A DNA stretch of 64,000 nt from Psychromonas sp. Urea-02u-13 (GCF_002835995.1 NZ_PJBZ01000067.1:62001-126000); one strand, 5' to 3'; numbered from the stretch's first letter, positions 34,981 to 44,812 are shown. Program-made: numbers and translations. Notes: generated by a model not told the origin, from the letters alone.

Positions 34981-34981
34981 C

Positions 34982-37900
34982 ATGTCTGAAAAAAAATTAA
35001 ATGACAGCTTAGCAAATAGCTCAGACATTACTTCAAATGATACGTTAGATATAAACAAAGGCGTGATTTCTTGGTTTGCACGTAACTCTGTGGCGGCCAA
35101 TCTACTGATGATTATCATCATAGTGGGTGGGTTGTTAACCGCTAATACCATTCGTAAACAGTTTTTTCCGCAAGTCGATATTAACTGGATAGAGCTAAGT
35201 GCTGTTTATTCGGGCGCTGCGCCTAAAGAGGTGGAAGAGGGCATCACCATCAAAATAGAGGAGGCGTTAGAAAGCGTTCAAGGCCTTAGACGTGTGATAA
35301 CCCGCTCTAAGCAAAATATGATGTCTGCGCATATTCGTGTTGAGGATGATTATGATCCTAACTTAGTATTAGAAGAGATTAAAAACGAGATTGATTCTAT
35401 TGCTAGTTTTCCCGACGGCATGGAAAATATCAACGTTGAACGTGTGAAATTACGTCAAGAGGTGATGTATATGAGTCTTTATGGCGATCTCAATGCACGC
35501 CAACTCAAGGATCTTGGTAATACCATTCACGATGAAATTAAAGCGTTACCGGGCGTTAATATCACCGAGTTTTATGGCGGTTTAAATTACGAAATTGCCG
35601 TTGAAGTGAGTAAAGATAAACTGCGTAAATATGGATTAACCTTTAACGAGGTGGCAACCGCTATTCGTGGCTTCTCTCAAAATATGTCTGCTGGGCAAAT
35701 CCGCGCTGAAAATGGTTTTATTAATTTACGTGTACAAAATCAAGCTTATATTGGCAGTGAGTTTGAAGTCTTACCGTTACTAACGATGGAAGATGGTAGC
35801 AAGTTATTATTAAGTGATATTGCCGATATTAAAGATACCTTTGAGCAAGGTATTCAATATTCCAAGTTTAATGGCAAAAACTCAGTGACCTTTTTCATTG
35901 GTGCTGCTAATAACCAAAGCATCACAGATGTTGCCGCTGCCGTGCATAAATATGTTGATAATAAGCAAAGTCTATTACCTGACGGCATTAATTTAGAAAC
36001 CTGGGTTGATATGACCTATTACTTGCAAGGTCGATTAGACTTAATGCTCGATAGTATGAAAAGTGGCGCGCTGTTAGTCTTTGTATTATTAGCGCTATTT
36101 TTACGTGTCCGTTTGGCATTTTGGGTAATGATGGGCTTGCCTATCTGTTTTCTGGGCACCTTATTACTGATGCCCAGTGCGATGATTGATGTCACCATCA
36201 ATGTGATCAGCCTGTTTGCCTTTATTTTAGTGTTAGGCATAGTGGTTGATGATGCCATCGTGATGGGGGAGAGTGCTCATGACGAATGTGAAAAAAAAGG
36301 ACAACATATTGATAATGTTATCCGTGGTGTTAAGCGGGTAGCGATGCCGGCAACCTTTGGTGTATTAACCACGATTGCTGCTTTTTTGCCGATAACATTG
36401 GATGACGGCCCCAGTTCTGCTTTTGGTAAGGCAATTGGTTTTGTGGTGATCCTCTGTTTGATTTTTTCATTGATCGAATCGAAACTGATTTTACCTGCCC
36501 ATTTAGCCTCAATGAAAGCACGAAAAATTGTTAAACCCGGATCTAAAAACCCCCTTGATTGGTTACGTAATATCGTTAACTTTCTGCAAAGAAAAGTAGA
36601 TATAAGTTTACAGTATTGCATTCATCGTCTTTATCTACCGACACTGCAAAAAGCGCTGCGTTATCGTTATACGGTAATTGCCCTGTTTATTGCTTTATTA
36701 GTGTTATGCGCGGGCTTATATCAAAGTGGCTTAGTGCGTTATATTGGTCAGCCTAAAATTCCCCAAGACTTCCCCCGCGTCACTATTGAAATGACACTTA
36801 ACTCATCGGAAAAAGCAACATTAAGCGCAGCCCTTGCGGTGGAAGAAACGATTCAAAAGATAGAGTTACAACTACTCAATGAATATGGCCAAAATATGGT
36901 CTCCGATAGCCAAGTACAATTGCTCGGACGCTCTAAAGCTGAAGTGATGCTTAAACTCGTTGATCCTGAATTAAGACCGATTGATACTTTCGAATTAGCC
37001 GCTTTATGGCGCCAAGCCTTCCCTAAAATAGCGGGTATTAAAGAACTGAAAGTGCAAGATAACCTCTTTGGTAATGGCCGTGATGATGGCGATGTGAGTT
37101 TCAGATTACAAGGAAGAGACTCACAGCAGTTATTAGCAGTTTCTAATAAGCTGGTGGATAAATTAAATAGCTTGCAAGGGGTGGCTGATGTTGCCAATAG
37201 TCATGAATCAAGTACCCGTGAGGTGCAATTCACTTTAAAACCATTGGCTTATAGTCTTGGGTTAACACTTAAAGACATTGCGACGCAAGTCGGACATAGT
37301 TTTTATGGTTTAGAGGTGCAACGATTATTACGTAACGGCGAAGAGATTAAAGTCATGCTCCGTTACCCAGAGGTGCAACGTAACTCGATTAGCTTGGTGG
37401 CTAATACTTTAATTCGATTAGCCGATGGTGTCGAAGTCCCGCTTTCTGAGGTCGCTGATATTATCGTGACAGAGGGGTTAAATAAAATCCGCCGTGAAAA
37501 TGGACGTCGAACAATCACTGTTTGGGCTGCTGTTGATGCAGATAAAGTTGAGCCCTTTAAATTAGCTAAAGATATTCGTGATAATTATTTACCTGAGCTA
37601 TTAAAAGATTACCCGCAGGTGCAGATGAAACTCTCGGGTAAAATCCAAGAAGAGATGGACAGTGCTAATACGCAGTTACGTAATTTTGTATTAGCGTTAT
37701 TAATTATTTATAGCTTGTTGGCTATTCCGCTGAAATCTTACGCGCAACCTTTGATGATCATGGCCATCATTCCTTTTGGTATTGTGGGATCGGTAATTGG
37801 CCATATGGTCTTTGATTTAGACCTCAGCATGCTGTCTGTTTTTGGCATTATTGCAGCAGCGGGCGTGGTAGTAAATGATTCACTAGTGATGGTTGATTAC

Positions 37901-38209
37901 ATTAATGTGGCACGGCGACGTGGCGTGAAAATGAAAGAAGCGGTCATGCAAGCGGGTAAGCGTCGTTTTAGAGCGATATTCCTCACCTCATTGACCACCT
38001 TTGTGGGTTTGATGCCTATTATGACGGAAACCAGCATGCAAGCGCAGATGGTGATTCCAATGGCGGTATCGTTGGCTTTTGGTGTTTTATTTGCCACTAT
38101 CGTGACGCTGTTATTAATCCCTTGTTTATACATCATGATTGAAGATGTTAAAGCCTTACCCGCTAAAATATGGAAGGGCAAAGACTCTGAAGGGATTGAA
38201 GTGTCATAA
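34982..38209 (+). CDS. RND-family efflux pump, inner-membrane subunit (TM10 Lys absent)
   Basis: This 1075-residue pump has 12 membrane helices and two large periplasmic loops. An N-terminal extension of about 37 residues precedes the first helix. The TM4 motif [14 protein letters not shown] keeps both Asp used for proton relay. In TM10, where AcrB has Lys940 in a SAKNAIL-type motif, this protein has GVVVNDSLVMVDYIN and no Lys. It thus belongs to a distinct HAE-like branch rather than to AcrB proper. The ATG is two bases after the adaptor stop, and the pair is likely Fur-controlled. Confidence 0.92.
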   Translation: MSEKKLNDSLANSSDITSNDTLDINKGVISWFARNSVAANLLMIIIIVGGLLTANTIRKQFFPQVDINWIELSAVYSGAAPKEVEEGITIKIEEALESVQGLRRVITRSKQNMMSAHIRVEDDYDPNLVLEEIKNEIDSIASFPDGMENINVERVKLRQEVMYMSLYGDLNARQLKDLGNTIHDEIKALPGVNITEFYGGLNYEIAVEVSKDKLRKYGLTFNEVATAIRGFSQNMSAGQIRAENGFINLRVQNQAYIGSEFEVLPLLTMEDGSKLLLSDIADIKDTFEQGIQYSKFNGKNSVTFFIGAANNQSITDVAAAVHKYVDNKQSLLPDGINLETWVDMTYYLQGRLDLMLDSMKSGALLVFVLLALFLRVRLAFWVMMGLPICFLGTLLLMPSAMIDVTINVISLFAFILVLGIVVDDAIVMGESAHDECEKKGQHIDNVIRGVKRVAMPATFGVLTTIAAFLPITLDDGPSSAFGKAIGFVVILCLIFSLIESKLILPAHLASMKARKIVKPGSKNPLDWLRNIVNFLQRKVDISLQYCIHRLYLPTLQKALRYRYTVIALFIALLVLCAGLYQSGLVRYIGQPKIPQDFPRVTIEMTLNSSEKATLSAALAVEETIQKIELQLLNEYGQNMVSDSQVQLLGRSKAEVMLKLVDPELRPIDTFELAALWRQAFPKIAGIKELKVQDNLFGNGRDDGDVSFRLQGRDSQQLLAVSNKLVDKLNSLQGVADVANSHESSTREVQFTLKPLAYSLGLTLKDIATQVGHSFYGLEVQRLLRNGEEIKVMLRYPEVQRNSISLVANTLIRLADGVEVPLSEVADIIVTEGLNKIRRENGRRTITVWAAVDADKVEPFKLAKDIRDNYLPELLKDYPQVQMKLSGKIQEEMDSANTQLRNFVLALLIIYSLLAIPLKSYAQPLMIMAIIPFGIVGSVIGHMVFDLDLSMLSVFGIIAAAGVVVNDSLVMVDYINVARRRGVKMKEAVMQAGKRRFRAIFLTSLTTFVGLMPIMTETSMQAQMVIPMAVSLAFGVLFATIVTLLLIPCLYIMIEDVKALPAKIWKGKDSEGIEVS

Positions 38210-38215
38210 ACAATT

Positions 38216-38290
38216 TACCACGAAGACACGAAGGTAAAGCAAACCTTTATTCATGTTTTCTGCGTGCCCTCTGTGTCGCACTGCTGCAAT
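38216..38290. repeat. CACGAAG-type palindromic repeat
   Basis: ACCACGAAGACACGAAGGTAA is followed by CCTTTATTCATGTTTTC and TGCGTGCCCTCTGTG. It is the first of four copies packed into 38.2-38.75 kb. Confidence 0.65.
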
Positions 38291-38296
38291 AAAGAA

Positions 38297-38345
38297 GTTG
38301 TTAGTTGTTAGTTGTTAGTTGTTAGTTGTTAGTTGTTAGTTGTTA
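38297..38345. repeat. Perfect seven-copy heptamer array (GTTGTTA)
   Basis: GTTGTTA is repeated exactly seven times head to tail, then runs into AGCTGTC/GGCTGTC heptamers. A second perfect seven-copy array with a different unit occurs at 45160. Confidence 0.95.
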
Positions 38346-38429
38346 GTTTTTAGCTGTCGGCTGTCAGCAAGTACCAAATCTAAATCTAAATCAAGGTCAA
38401 AAGCGATTAACCCCCCTTGAAAAACGCCG

Positions 38430-38745
38430 ACCACGAAGAACGCGAAGGTAAAGCAAAAACTAACAACCAATATTTCTGATGTTTTCTTCGTGGTGATGAT
38501 TTTTTGCTCGTTAAGGTCAAAAGCAATTAACCACGAAGGCACGAAGAACGCGAAGGAAAGACCAACCTAAACCTTTGTTAATGTTTTCTTCGTGTCCTCT
38601 GTGTAGCGTAGCGACTTCGTGGTAATGATTTTTTGCTTGTTAAGATCAAAAGCGATTAACCACGAAGGCAAAGTAAAACCCAACCTTTATTGATGTCTTC
38701 TTCGTGCACTCTGTGTAGCGAAGCGGCTTCGTGGTGATGATTTTT
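38430..38745. repeat. Three adjacent CACGAAG-type palindromic repeats
   Basis: Copies begin near 38430, 38530 and 38659 with ACCACGAAG or GACCACGAAG and end with CTTCGTGGTGATGA or CTTCGTGGTAATGA. Shared AAAGCGATTAACCACGAAGG and GATTTTTTGCT flanks show tandem duplication. They occupy the gap between the RND pump and ydiJ; I saw no gene there. Confidence 0.75.
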
Positions 38746-38929
38746 TAGTTGTTTTCAGCTTAGTGCTGTCGCTTGATGGTCATGGTTTTTTGTTCTCTTC
38801 AAGTGACTAAAATGTAACCTTATCTTAGCTGATAAAGCTCTTTGAGGTGTCCTGCCTAAATGTGCTATTATACGCGCCTATTTTACTCAGCTACTTTGAA
38901 TAGCAATTAATGGATTAGGTGCGTGCTGT

Positions 38930-41900
38930 ATGATTCCCAATTTAAGCCACAACGAAAATATCAAGCAAGACTACTTTGCCTTTTTAAGCGCACTACTTAA
39001 CACCGACTACCAAGGTGAAATAGCAAAAAGCTATGCGAGCCGTTTAGCGTTAGCGACCGATAACAGTGTTTACCAATGGTTACCACAGGCGGTTATCTTC
39101 CCTAAATCGACGCAAGATATTGTGGAAATTTGTCAACTAGCACAATCTTCTGAGTTTGCTGATATTCGTTTTTCACCACGTGGTGGTGGCACTGGCACGA
39201 ATGGCCAATCATTAACTGATGGCATTATTTTAGACCTCTCTAAATTTATGAATCAAATCCTAGAGCTTAATGTGAGTGAAGGCTGGGTACGTGTTCAAAC
39301 GGGTGTGGTCAAAGACCAATTAAACGCTTATCTGAAACCCCATGGTTTATTTTTTTCGCCGGAGCTTTCTACCAGTAACCGTGCAACGATTGGTGGCATG
39401 GTAAGCAACGATGCATCGGGTCAAGGCTCATTAGCTTATGGAAAAACCAGTGATCATGTTTTAGCGCTTAAATCGGTGTTAATTAACGGTGAAGTCTTAG
39501 ACAGTGCCCCGATTAATGGTGAAGCATTAGTTAAAGAAAGCGAACGTGAAGATGCTATCGGTGCAGTTTACCGACAAGTAATTGCAACCAGCGAGTCTAA
39601 ACAGGCACAAATTGAAGCGGGTTTTCCAAAATTAAACCGTTTCTTAACCGGTTACGATTTAAAACATGTATACGATGCTAAAACCGGCACTGTCGATTTA
39701 TCACGACTTTTATGTGGCTCTGAAGGTTCACTGGCGTTTATTACTGAAGCCAAATTAAATGTTCAAAAAATCCCAACTTACCGTACCTTATTTAATGTTA
39801 AGTATGACAGCTTCCAATCCGCACTTAAAAATGCGCCATTTTTAGTTAACGCTAACGCGCTTTCTGTTGAAACCGTCGACTCTACTGTGTTGAATTTAGC
39901 CAAAGAAGATATCGTTTGGCACAGTGTTAGTGCACTCATTACCGATGTGCCTAATAAAGTCATGGATGGTATTAACATTGTTGAATTTGTTGAAGAAGAT
40001 GCAACTATTCAAGATGAAAAAGTAGCCGTATTAACAGCGGAACTGGACCGTTTAATCGCCGCTAAAGAAGCCGGTGTTATTGGTTATCAGATTTGCGATC
40101 AGCTTTCAGATATTAATAAAATATATGGCATGCGTAAAAAAGCGGTGGGTTTATTAGGTAAAACAAAAAGTAAGTCTAAACCTATCGCCTTTGCTGAAGA
40201 TACTTGTGTACCGCCAGAAAACTTAGCAGACTACATTATTGAGTTTCGTCAGTTGCTCGATGATAAAGGGCTTCATTACGGCATGTTTGGTCACGTTGAT
40301 GCAGGTGTTTTACACGTTCGCCCTGCACTTGATTTATGTGACCCATCACAAGAAGTATTGATGCGTGAGATATCAGATAAAGTGGTGGCATTAACGGCTA
40401 AATATAAAGGTTTAATGTGGGGAGAGCATGGTAAAGGTTTCCGCAGTGAATATGGCCCTGCGTTTTTTGGTGATGAACTGTTTACTGAATTACGTAAAAT
40501 TAAAACGGCTTTTGATCCTCAAAATCGTGTTAATCCAGGTAAAATTTGTACACCATTAGATTCAACTGAACAGTTAGTGAGTGTTGATGCGGTAAAACGT
40601 GGCACCTTTGACCGACAAATCCCGGTGCAAGTACGTGAAAGTTTCACCCAAGCCTTAGATTGTAACGGTAATGGTTTATGTTTCAATTATGATACTAAAT
40701 CACCTATGTGTCCGTCGGTAAAAGTGACCAGTGATCGTGTTCATTCACCGAAAGGCCGCGCAGGTTTAATGCGTGAGTGGTTGCGTCAATTAGCTAATAA
40801 CGATATTGATGTGCTGCAATTAGAGAATGACCTCTATGCAGGAAAAAATGCGAGTATCTTTACTAAGTTTAAAAATAGCTTAGCAAAAAACAAAGGCGAG
40901 TATGACTTCTCACATGAAGTGATGGATGCAATGCAGGGCTGTTTAGCTTGTAAAGCGTGTTCAAGCCAATGTCCGATTCAGGTTGATGTGCCGACTTTCC
41001 GTTCGCGTTTTATCTTCCTTTATCACGGTCGTTATTTACGCCCATTAAAAGATTATTTTGTTGCTTACGTTGAACAATATGCACCCTTGATGGGTAAGAT
41101 GCCGCGCTTTTTTAACTTCTTTATGAAGATGAAAATAACGGCGTCATTGACTGAAAAGTTTGTGGGTATGGTTGATATTCCCTTGCTTTCAGCGCCGACG
41201 CTTAAATCTGCGCTTAAAAAGAAAACCATTAACGAGTTTGATTTAGAAAAATTACAAGCGTTAACACCTATTGAGCGCGAAGGTTATGTATTAATTGTAC
41301 AAGACCCTTTCACTACTTATTATGATGCGGATGTGGTGCGTGATTTAATGTTAACGATTAAGAAACTAGGTTATAAACCGGTATTATTACCCTTTAAACC
41401 TAATGGTAAACCACAGCATATTAAAGGTTTCCTTGAAAAATTTTCTAAAACAACTAAAGACTCAGGCCAATTTTTAAATGAAATGAGTGAACTGAATATT
41501 CCAATGGTGGGGACAGACCCGGCAATGGTGCTTTGTTACCGTGATGAATATAAACAAGCGTTAGGTGAGCAACGTGGTCAGTTTAATGTGCAACTATTCC
41601 AAGAATGGTTATTACCACGCTTGAAAGGTAATGCAAAAGCGTTAACCGATAAACAGTTTTATCTGTTTGGGCACTGTACTGAGAAAACGGCTGAACCGAC
41701 TTCTGCAGGTGATTGGACTAGAATCTTTAATCACTTTGGTAGCCAGTTTAGTGATGTTGCGGTTGGCTGTTGCGGTATGGCAGGGACATTTGGTCACGAT
41801 GCAGGTAAAGTGGAGCAATCAAAAGCGATTTACAGCTTGAGTTGGGAAGCGGAAATTGCAAAACGTGATCGCAGTGAATGTTTAGCGACAGGCTATTCAT

Positions 41901-41974
41901 GTCGTAGCCAAGTGAAACGCATTGAAGGTGAAGTATTGAAACATCCAGTGCAAGCGTTGTTAGCGATTTTATAA
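38930..41974 (+). CDS. ydiJ: FAD/4Fe-4S-dependent 2-hydroxyacid dehydrogenase (YdiJ family)
   Basis: This 1014-residue enzyme matches E. coli YdiJ (about 1018) in length and layout. Residues about 40-290 form a PCMH-type FAD domain with FSPRGGGTGTNGQSLTDG and GGMVSNDASGQGSLAYG. The C-terminal FAD-oxidase domain contains FGHVDAGVLHVRP and GEHGKGFRSEYG, whose histidines are typical of the family. An iron-sulfur domain has CLACKACSSQCPIQVDVP, and a CCG-type domain ends the protein with VGCCGMAG. The likely substrate is D-2-hydroxyglutarate or D-lactate, with electrons passed to the membrane chain. The next gene is menI/ydiI, as in E. coli. Confidence 0.93.
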   Translation: MIPNLSHNENIKQDYFAFLSALLNTDYQGEIAKSYASRLALATDNSVYQWLPQAVIFPKSTQDIVEICQLAQSSEFADIRFSPRGGGTGTNGQSLTDGIILDLSKFMNQILELNVSEGWVRVQTGVVKDQLNAYLKPHGLFFSPELSTSNRATIGGMVSNDASGQGSLAYGKTSDHVLALKSVLINGEVLDSAPINGEALVKESEREDAIGAVYRQVIATSESKQAQIEAGFPKLNRFLTGYDLKHVYDAKTGTVDLSRLLCGSEGSLAFITEAKLNVQKIPTYRTLFNVKYDSFQSALKNAPFLVNANALSVETVDSTVLNLAKEDIVWHSVSALITDVPNKVMDGINIVEFVEEDATIQDEKVAVLTAELDRLIAAKEAGVIGYQICDQLSDINKIYGMRKKAVGLLGKTKSKSKPIAFAEDTCVPPENLADYIIEFRQLLDDKGLHYGMFGHVDAGVLHVRPALDLCDPSQEVLMREISDKVVALTAKYKGLMWGEHGKGFRSEYGPAFFGDELFTELRKIKTAFDPQNRVNPGKICTPLDSTEQLVSVDAVKRGTFDRQIPVQVRESFTQALDCNGNGLCFNYDTKSPMCPSVKVTSDRVHSPKGRAGLMREWLRQLANNDIDVLQLENDLYAGKNASIFTKFKNSLAKNKGEYDFSHEVMDAMQGCLACKACSSQCPIQVDVPTFRSRFIFLYHGRYLRPLKDYFVAYVEQYAPLMGKMPRFFNFFMKMKITASLTEKFVGMVDIPLLSAPTLKSALKKKTINEFDLEKLQALTPIEREGYVLIVQDPFTTYYDADVVRDLMLTIKKLGYKPVLLPFKPNGKPQHIKGFLEKFSKTTKDSGQFLNEMSELNIPMVGTDPAMVLCYRDEYKQALGEQRGQFNVQLFQEWLLPRLKGNAKALTDKQFYLFGHCTEKTAEPTSAGDWTRIFNHFGSQFSDVAVGCCGMAGTFGHDAGKVEQSKAIYSLSWEAEIAKRDRSECLATGYSCRSQVKRIEGEVLKHPVQALLAIL

Positions 41975-42043
41975 GCTTCTAGCTGCGGGCCACGAGCTTC
42001 GAAGTTCGTAACTCGAAGCTATTAGCTCGAATCTCGAAGCCGT
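41974..42043. repeat. Ten in-phase degenerate heptamers
   Basis: Ten 7-bp steps follow the stop codon of ydiJ: AGCTTCT, AGCTGCG, GGCCACG, AGCTTCG, AAGTTCG, TAACTCG, AAGCTAT, TAGCTCG, AATCTCG, AAGCCGT. The first base overlaps the stop codon. The array ends 20 bases before the next ATG. Confidence 0.75.
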
Positions 42044-42062
42044 TACAAAGGATTAAATATCG

Positions 42063-42488
42063 ATGTCTATTTGGAAAAAAGACAGTTCATTAATACGCCT
42101 GAATAAGATAAGCGACAATACAATCATCGCTTTATTAGGTATTGAATATACCCAAATTGGCGATGACTTTATAAAGGCGACAATGCCGGTTGATAGCCGT
42201 ACTCATCAGCCTCATGGTTTATTACATGGTGGGGCTTCAGTCGTATTGGCAGAAACATTAGGCAGTGTCGCAGGTAACCTTGCGGTGTCAGCGGATAAAG
42301 TGTGTGTTGGCCTTGAGGTCAATGCAAATCATCTACGCAGTGTAAAAACAGGCGTAGTCACTGGCATAGCAAAAGCAATTCGATTAGGTCGTACCGTACA
42401 GGTATGGCAGATAGAAATACACAATGAAAAAGAGCAATTGGTCTGTACGTCGCGTTTGACGCTGGCTGTAATTGATCGCCCTAAATAA
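42063..42488 (+). CDS. menI: Hotdog-fold thioesterase, 1,4-dihydroxy-2-naphthoyl-CoA hydrolase type
   Basis: This 141-residue protein has a single hotdog domain with IGDDFIKATMPVDSRTHQPHGLLHGGASVVLAETLGSVAG, where HGGASVxLAE is the active-site loop with a catalytic Glu. GLEVNANHLRS and the strand RTVQVWQIEI also fit E. coli YdiI/MenI. It hydrolyses DHNA-CoA in menaquinone synthesis, and related family members accept other aryl/acyl-CoA thioesters. It follows ydiJ, as in E. coli. The CvfB-like gene starts 13 bases later. Confidence 0.9.
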   Translation: MSIWKKDSSLIRLNKISDNTIIALLGIEYTQIGDDFIKATMPVDSRTHQPHGLLHGGASVVLAETLGSVAGNLAVSADKVCVGLEVNANHLRSVKTGVVTGIAKAIRLGRTVQVWQIEIHNEKEQLVCTSRLTLAVIDRPK

Positions 42489-42500
42489 CAGAGAAATAAT

Positions 42501-43334
42501 ATGATTAAAATTGGTACTTATAACGAACTTAAAATCGTAAAACGCGTAGAGTTTGGTTTATACCTTGATGGCGCAGACGAAGGTGAAATTTTATTACCAC
42601 GTCGTTACACAACCGATGATATGCAAGTCGGTGACAATGTTAATGTATTTTTATACTTTGACTCAGAAGACCGTTTGATTGCAACAACACAACGTGCAAA
42701 AGCTGAAGTTAATAAATTCTCTTCACTTAAAGTGATTGATACCAACCGTGCCGGTGCTTTCCTTGATTGGGGATTGCCAAAAGATTTATTAGTACCGTTT
42801 AATCAGCAAAAAATACCGATGAAAGAAGGTTACGGTTACGTTGTTTATATTTACCAAGATGATATTAGCGAGCGCTTAGTTGCCTCTTCAAAGCTAGATC
42901 GCTTTTTAGATAACGAACCGGCTGATTACTCTGTGGGTGACAAGGTTGATATTTTAATTGCCGATAAAACAGATTTAGGTTTTAAAGCGATTATTAACGA
43001 TAAACACTGGGGCGTACTCTTTGAAACCGAAGTATTTGGTGATATGGGTATTGGTAAACAGTGTAAAGGTTACATAAAGCAGATTCGTGAGGATGGTAAA
43101 TTAGATGTTGGTTTAACTAAAGTCGGTTATGCAAAAGTGGATGCGTTAGCTGAACGTATTTTACAAAGCTTAAAACAGAATCAAGGTTTCTTACCGCTAC
43201 ATGATAAAAGTAAACCTGAGCAAATTGCAAAAATTCTAAAAATGAGTAAAGCAAACTTTAAAAAATCAATTGGTCAATTATACCGCAAACATTTAATCAC
43301 CATTGAAAATGACGGTATTCGTATCAACGAATAG
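42501..43334 (+). CDS. S1-like RNA-binding protein, CvfB/YitL family
   Basis: This 277-residue cytoplasmic protein has three consecutive S1-like OB domains and a C-terminal winged helix. Visible blocks are LKIVKRVEFGLYLDGADEGEILLPRR, GAFLDWGLPKDLLVPFNQQ, GFKAIINDKHWGVLFETEVF and DGKLDVGLTKVGYAKVD. The last section (HDKSKPEQIAKILKMSKANFKKSIGQLYR) is the DNA/RNA-binding winged helix. The family affects virulence gene expression in Staphylococcus (CvfB), but its RNA target is unknown here. AGAGAAATA precedes the ATG. Confidence 0.88.
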   Translation: MIKIGTYNELKIVKRVEFGLYLDGADEGEILLPRRYTTDDMQVGDNVNVFLYFDSEDRLIATTQRAKAEVNKFSSLKVIDTNRAGAFLDWGLPKDLLVPFNQQKIPMKEGYGYVVYIYQDDISERLVASSKLDRFLDNEPADYSVGDKVDILIADKTDLGFKAIINDKHWGVLFETEVFGDMGIGKQCKGYIKQIREDGKLDVGLTKVGYAKVDALAERILQSLKQNQGFLPLHDKSKPEQIAKILKMSKANFKKSIGQLYRKHLITIENDGIRINE

Positions 43335-43444
43335 TCTATTTTTTATAAAAGTGAATGCATTTATTGTTTTATTATAAGCAACAAAATGTTAAATTAGCCT
43401 GCAATAAATACATCAAAAATAAAACTTTATACAGTAGGGACACC

Positions 43445-44275
43445 ATGATAAAAAAATGTTTATTTCCAGCTGCAGGTTACGGAACTCGTTTCCTGCCAGC
43501 AACTAAGTCTATGCCTAAAGAAATGATGCCTATCGTTAACAAACCACTGATCGAATTTGGTGTTGACGAAGCATTAGAAGCAGGTATGACAGGGATGTGT
43601 ATTGTTACTGGACGTGGTAAACACTCGTTGATGGATCACTTCGATTTAAACTATGAGCTAGAGCATCAAATCAGCGGTACAGCGAAAGAAGAAAAACTAA
43701 ACGATATTCGTTCTATCATGGAAAATGCAAAATTTACTTTTATTCGCCAACGCGAAATGAAAGGTCTAGGGCATGCAATTTTAACCGGTAAAGAGCTGAT
43801 TGGTGATGAACCTTTTGCTGTTATTTTAGCCGATGATATGTGTGTTAAAGATGGCGTTGAAGACGGCGTGCTTAAGCAAATGGTTGCACTTTACAAACAG
43901 TTCCGCTGTTCGATTGTTGCAGTTGAAGAAGTACCTGACGAAGAAACGCATAAATACGGTGTTATTAAAGGCGAGATGATCAAAGACGACATCTACCGCG
44001 TTGATGACATGGTTGAAAAACCAGAGCCGGGTACTGCACCAAGTAATATGGCAATCATCGGTCGTTATATCTTAACGCCTGATATCTTTGATATTTTAAA
44101 AGAGACTCCTCCTGGTAAAGGCGGCGAAATCCAAATTACTGATGCATTATTACAGCAAGCAAAAACAGGCTGTGTATTAGCGTATAAATTTAAAGGTAAA
44201 CGTTTTGATTGCGGTAGTGTACCGGGTTACATCGAAGCAACTAACTTTGTATACGATAATATCTATAAAGAGTAA
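43445..44275 (+). CDS. galU: UTP-glucose-1-phosphate uridylyltransferase
   Basis: This 276-residue nucleotidyltransferase makes UDP-glucose. The start is the ATG at 43445 (MIKKCLFPAAGYGTRFLPATKSMPKEMM) with AGGGA seven bases upstream; an earlier frame start is not supported. VNKPLIEFGVDEALEAG, GKGGEIQITDALLQQA and FDCGSVPGYIEA complete the GalU pattern. It is shorter than E. coli GalU (302) and closer to the Pseudomonas length. The gene has its own terminator. Confidence 0.95.
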   Translation: MIKKCLFPAAGYGTRFLPATKSMPKEMMPIVNKPLIEFGVDEALEAGMTGMCIVTGRGKHSLMDHFDLNYELEHQISGTAKEEKLNDIRSIMENAKFTFIRQREMKGLGHAILTGKELIGDEPFAVILADDMCVKDGVEDGVLKQMVALYKQFRCSIVAVEEVPDEETHKYGVIKGEMIKDDIYRVDDMVEKPEPGTAPSNMAIIGRYILTPDIFDILKETPPGKGGEIQITDALLQQAKTGCVLAYKFKGKRFDCGSVPGYIEATNFVYDNIYKE

Positions 44276-44324
44276 CGGATAAAGACTCGGGGTCTTATCC
44301 AAAGCCTTTATAAAGCGTTATCAA

Positions 44325-44356
44325 TAAAAAATCCCAACGAGTTTGGGATTTTTTAT
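44325..44356. terminator. Bidirectional terminator after galU
   Basis: AAAAAATCCCAA and TTTGGGATTTTTT pair around a short CGAG loop. It can end galU and the convergent membrane-protein gene. Confidence 0.88.
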
Positions 44357-44383
44357 GCCTGATGAATTACTTGAAGAGCAGTA

Positions 44384-44680
44384 TTAAATGAAAGCTGCTG
44401 TTACCATTAATAAAACGGCGACAACCCCAAAGACACCACCGAGCTTAAGTCCGAAGCGCTTATCACCATTAATACTGCGCTGGTAATCTTCAAATGAGCT
44501 TATATTTCCCCAAGACATTGCTAATACACAGCCTAACAATAAAGCCACATAACCATAAGAGAATATATAGTCACTTGACGCATCAGTGCCTGAATAATAG
44601 CTACCAAACATAAAATGTAAATAAGCGATGCCCAGTAACGTACTGAATAACCCTGTGGTTGCTAAAATGTATTTTGTCAT
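44384..44680 (-). CDS. Small hypothetical membrane protein
   Basis: This 98-residue protein has three predicted membrane helices: ILATTGLFSTLLGIAYL, FSYGYVALLLGCVLAMSW and LGGVFGVVAVLLMVTAAFI. A short polar loop with YQRSINGDKRFG precedes the last. No known motif was recognised. It converges with galU on a shared terminator. It is likely real given its uninterrupted hydrophobic pattern and unique place, but function is unknown. Confidence 0.6.
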   Translation of the reverse strand: MTKYILATTGLFSTLLGIAYLHFMFGSYYSGTDASSDYIFSYGYVALLLGCVLAMSWGNISSFEDYQRSINGDKRFGLKLGGVFGVVAVLLMVTAAFI

Positions 44681-44812
44681 GTGTTGAGCCTCTTAATAAT
44701 GTAGAGGCATATTCTAACAGAGATCATCCTTGGAGAGCGGTAATTCCTAGCGTGATCACATTCATTTATCCTAGGTAATCAAGTTCATAAGGCACATCGT
44801 TTTTGGCTTATA

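Noticed and set aside
38297-38345. Possible CRISPR array
   Set aside because: Units are 7 bases with no spacers, and no cas gene is present in the window.
38336-38542. 68-residue minus-strand frame in the repeat cluster
   Set aside because: It is built from heptamer and CACGAAG repeats and contains a DLDLDLDL run; no gene-like signal.
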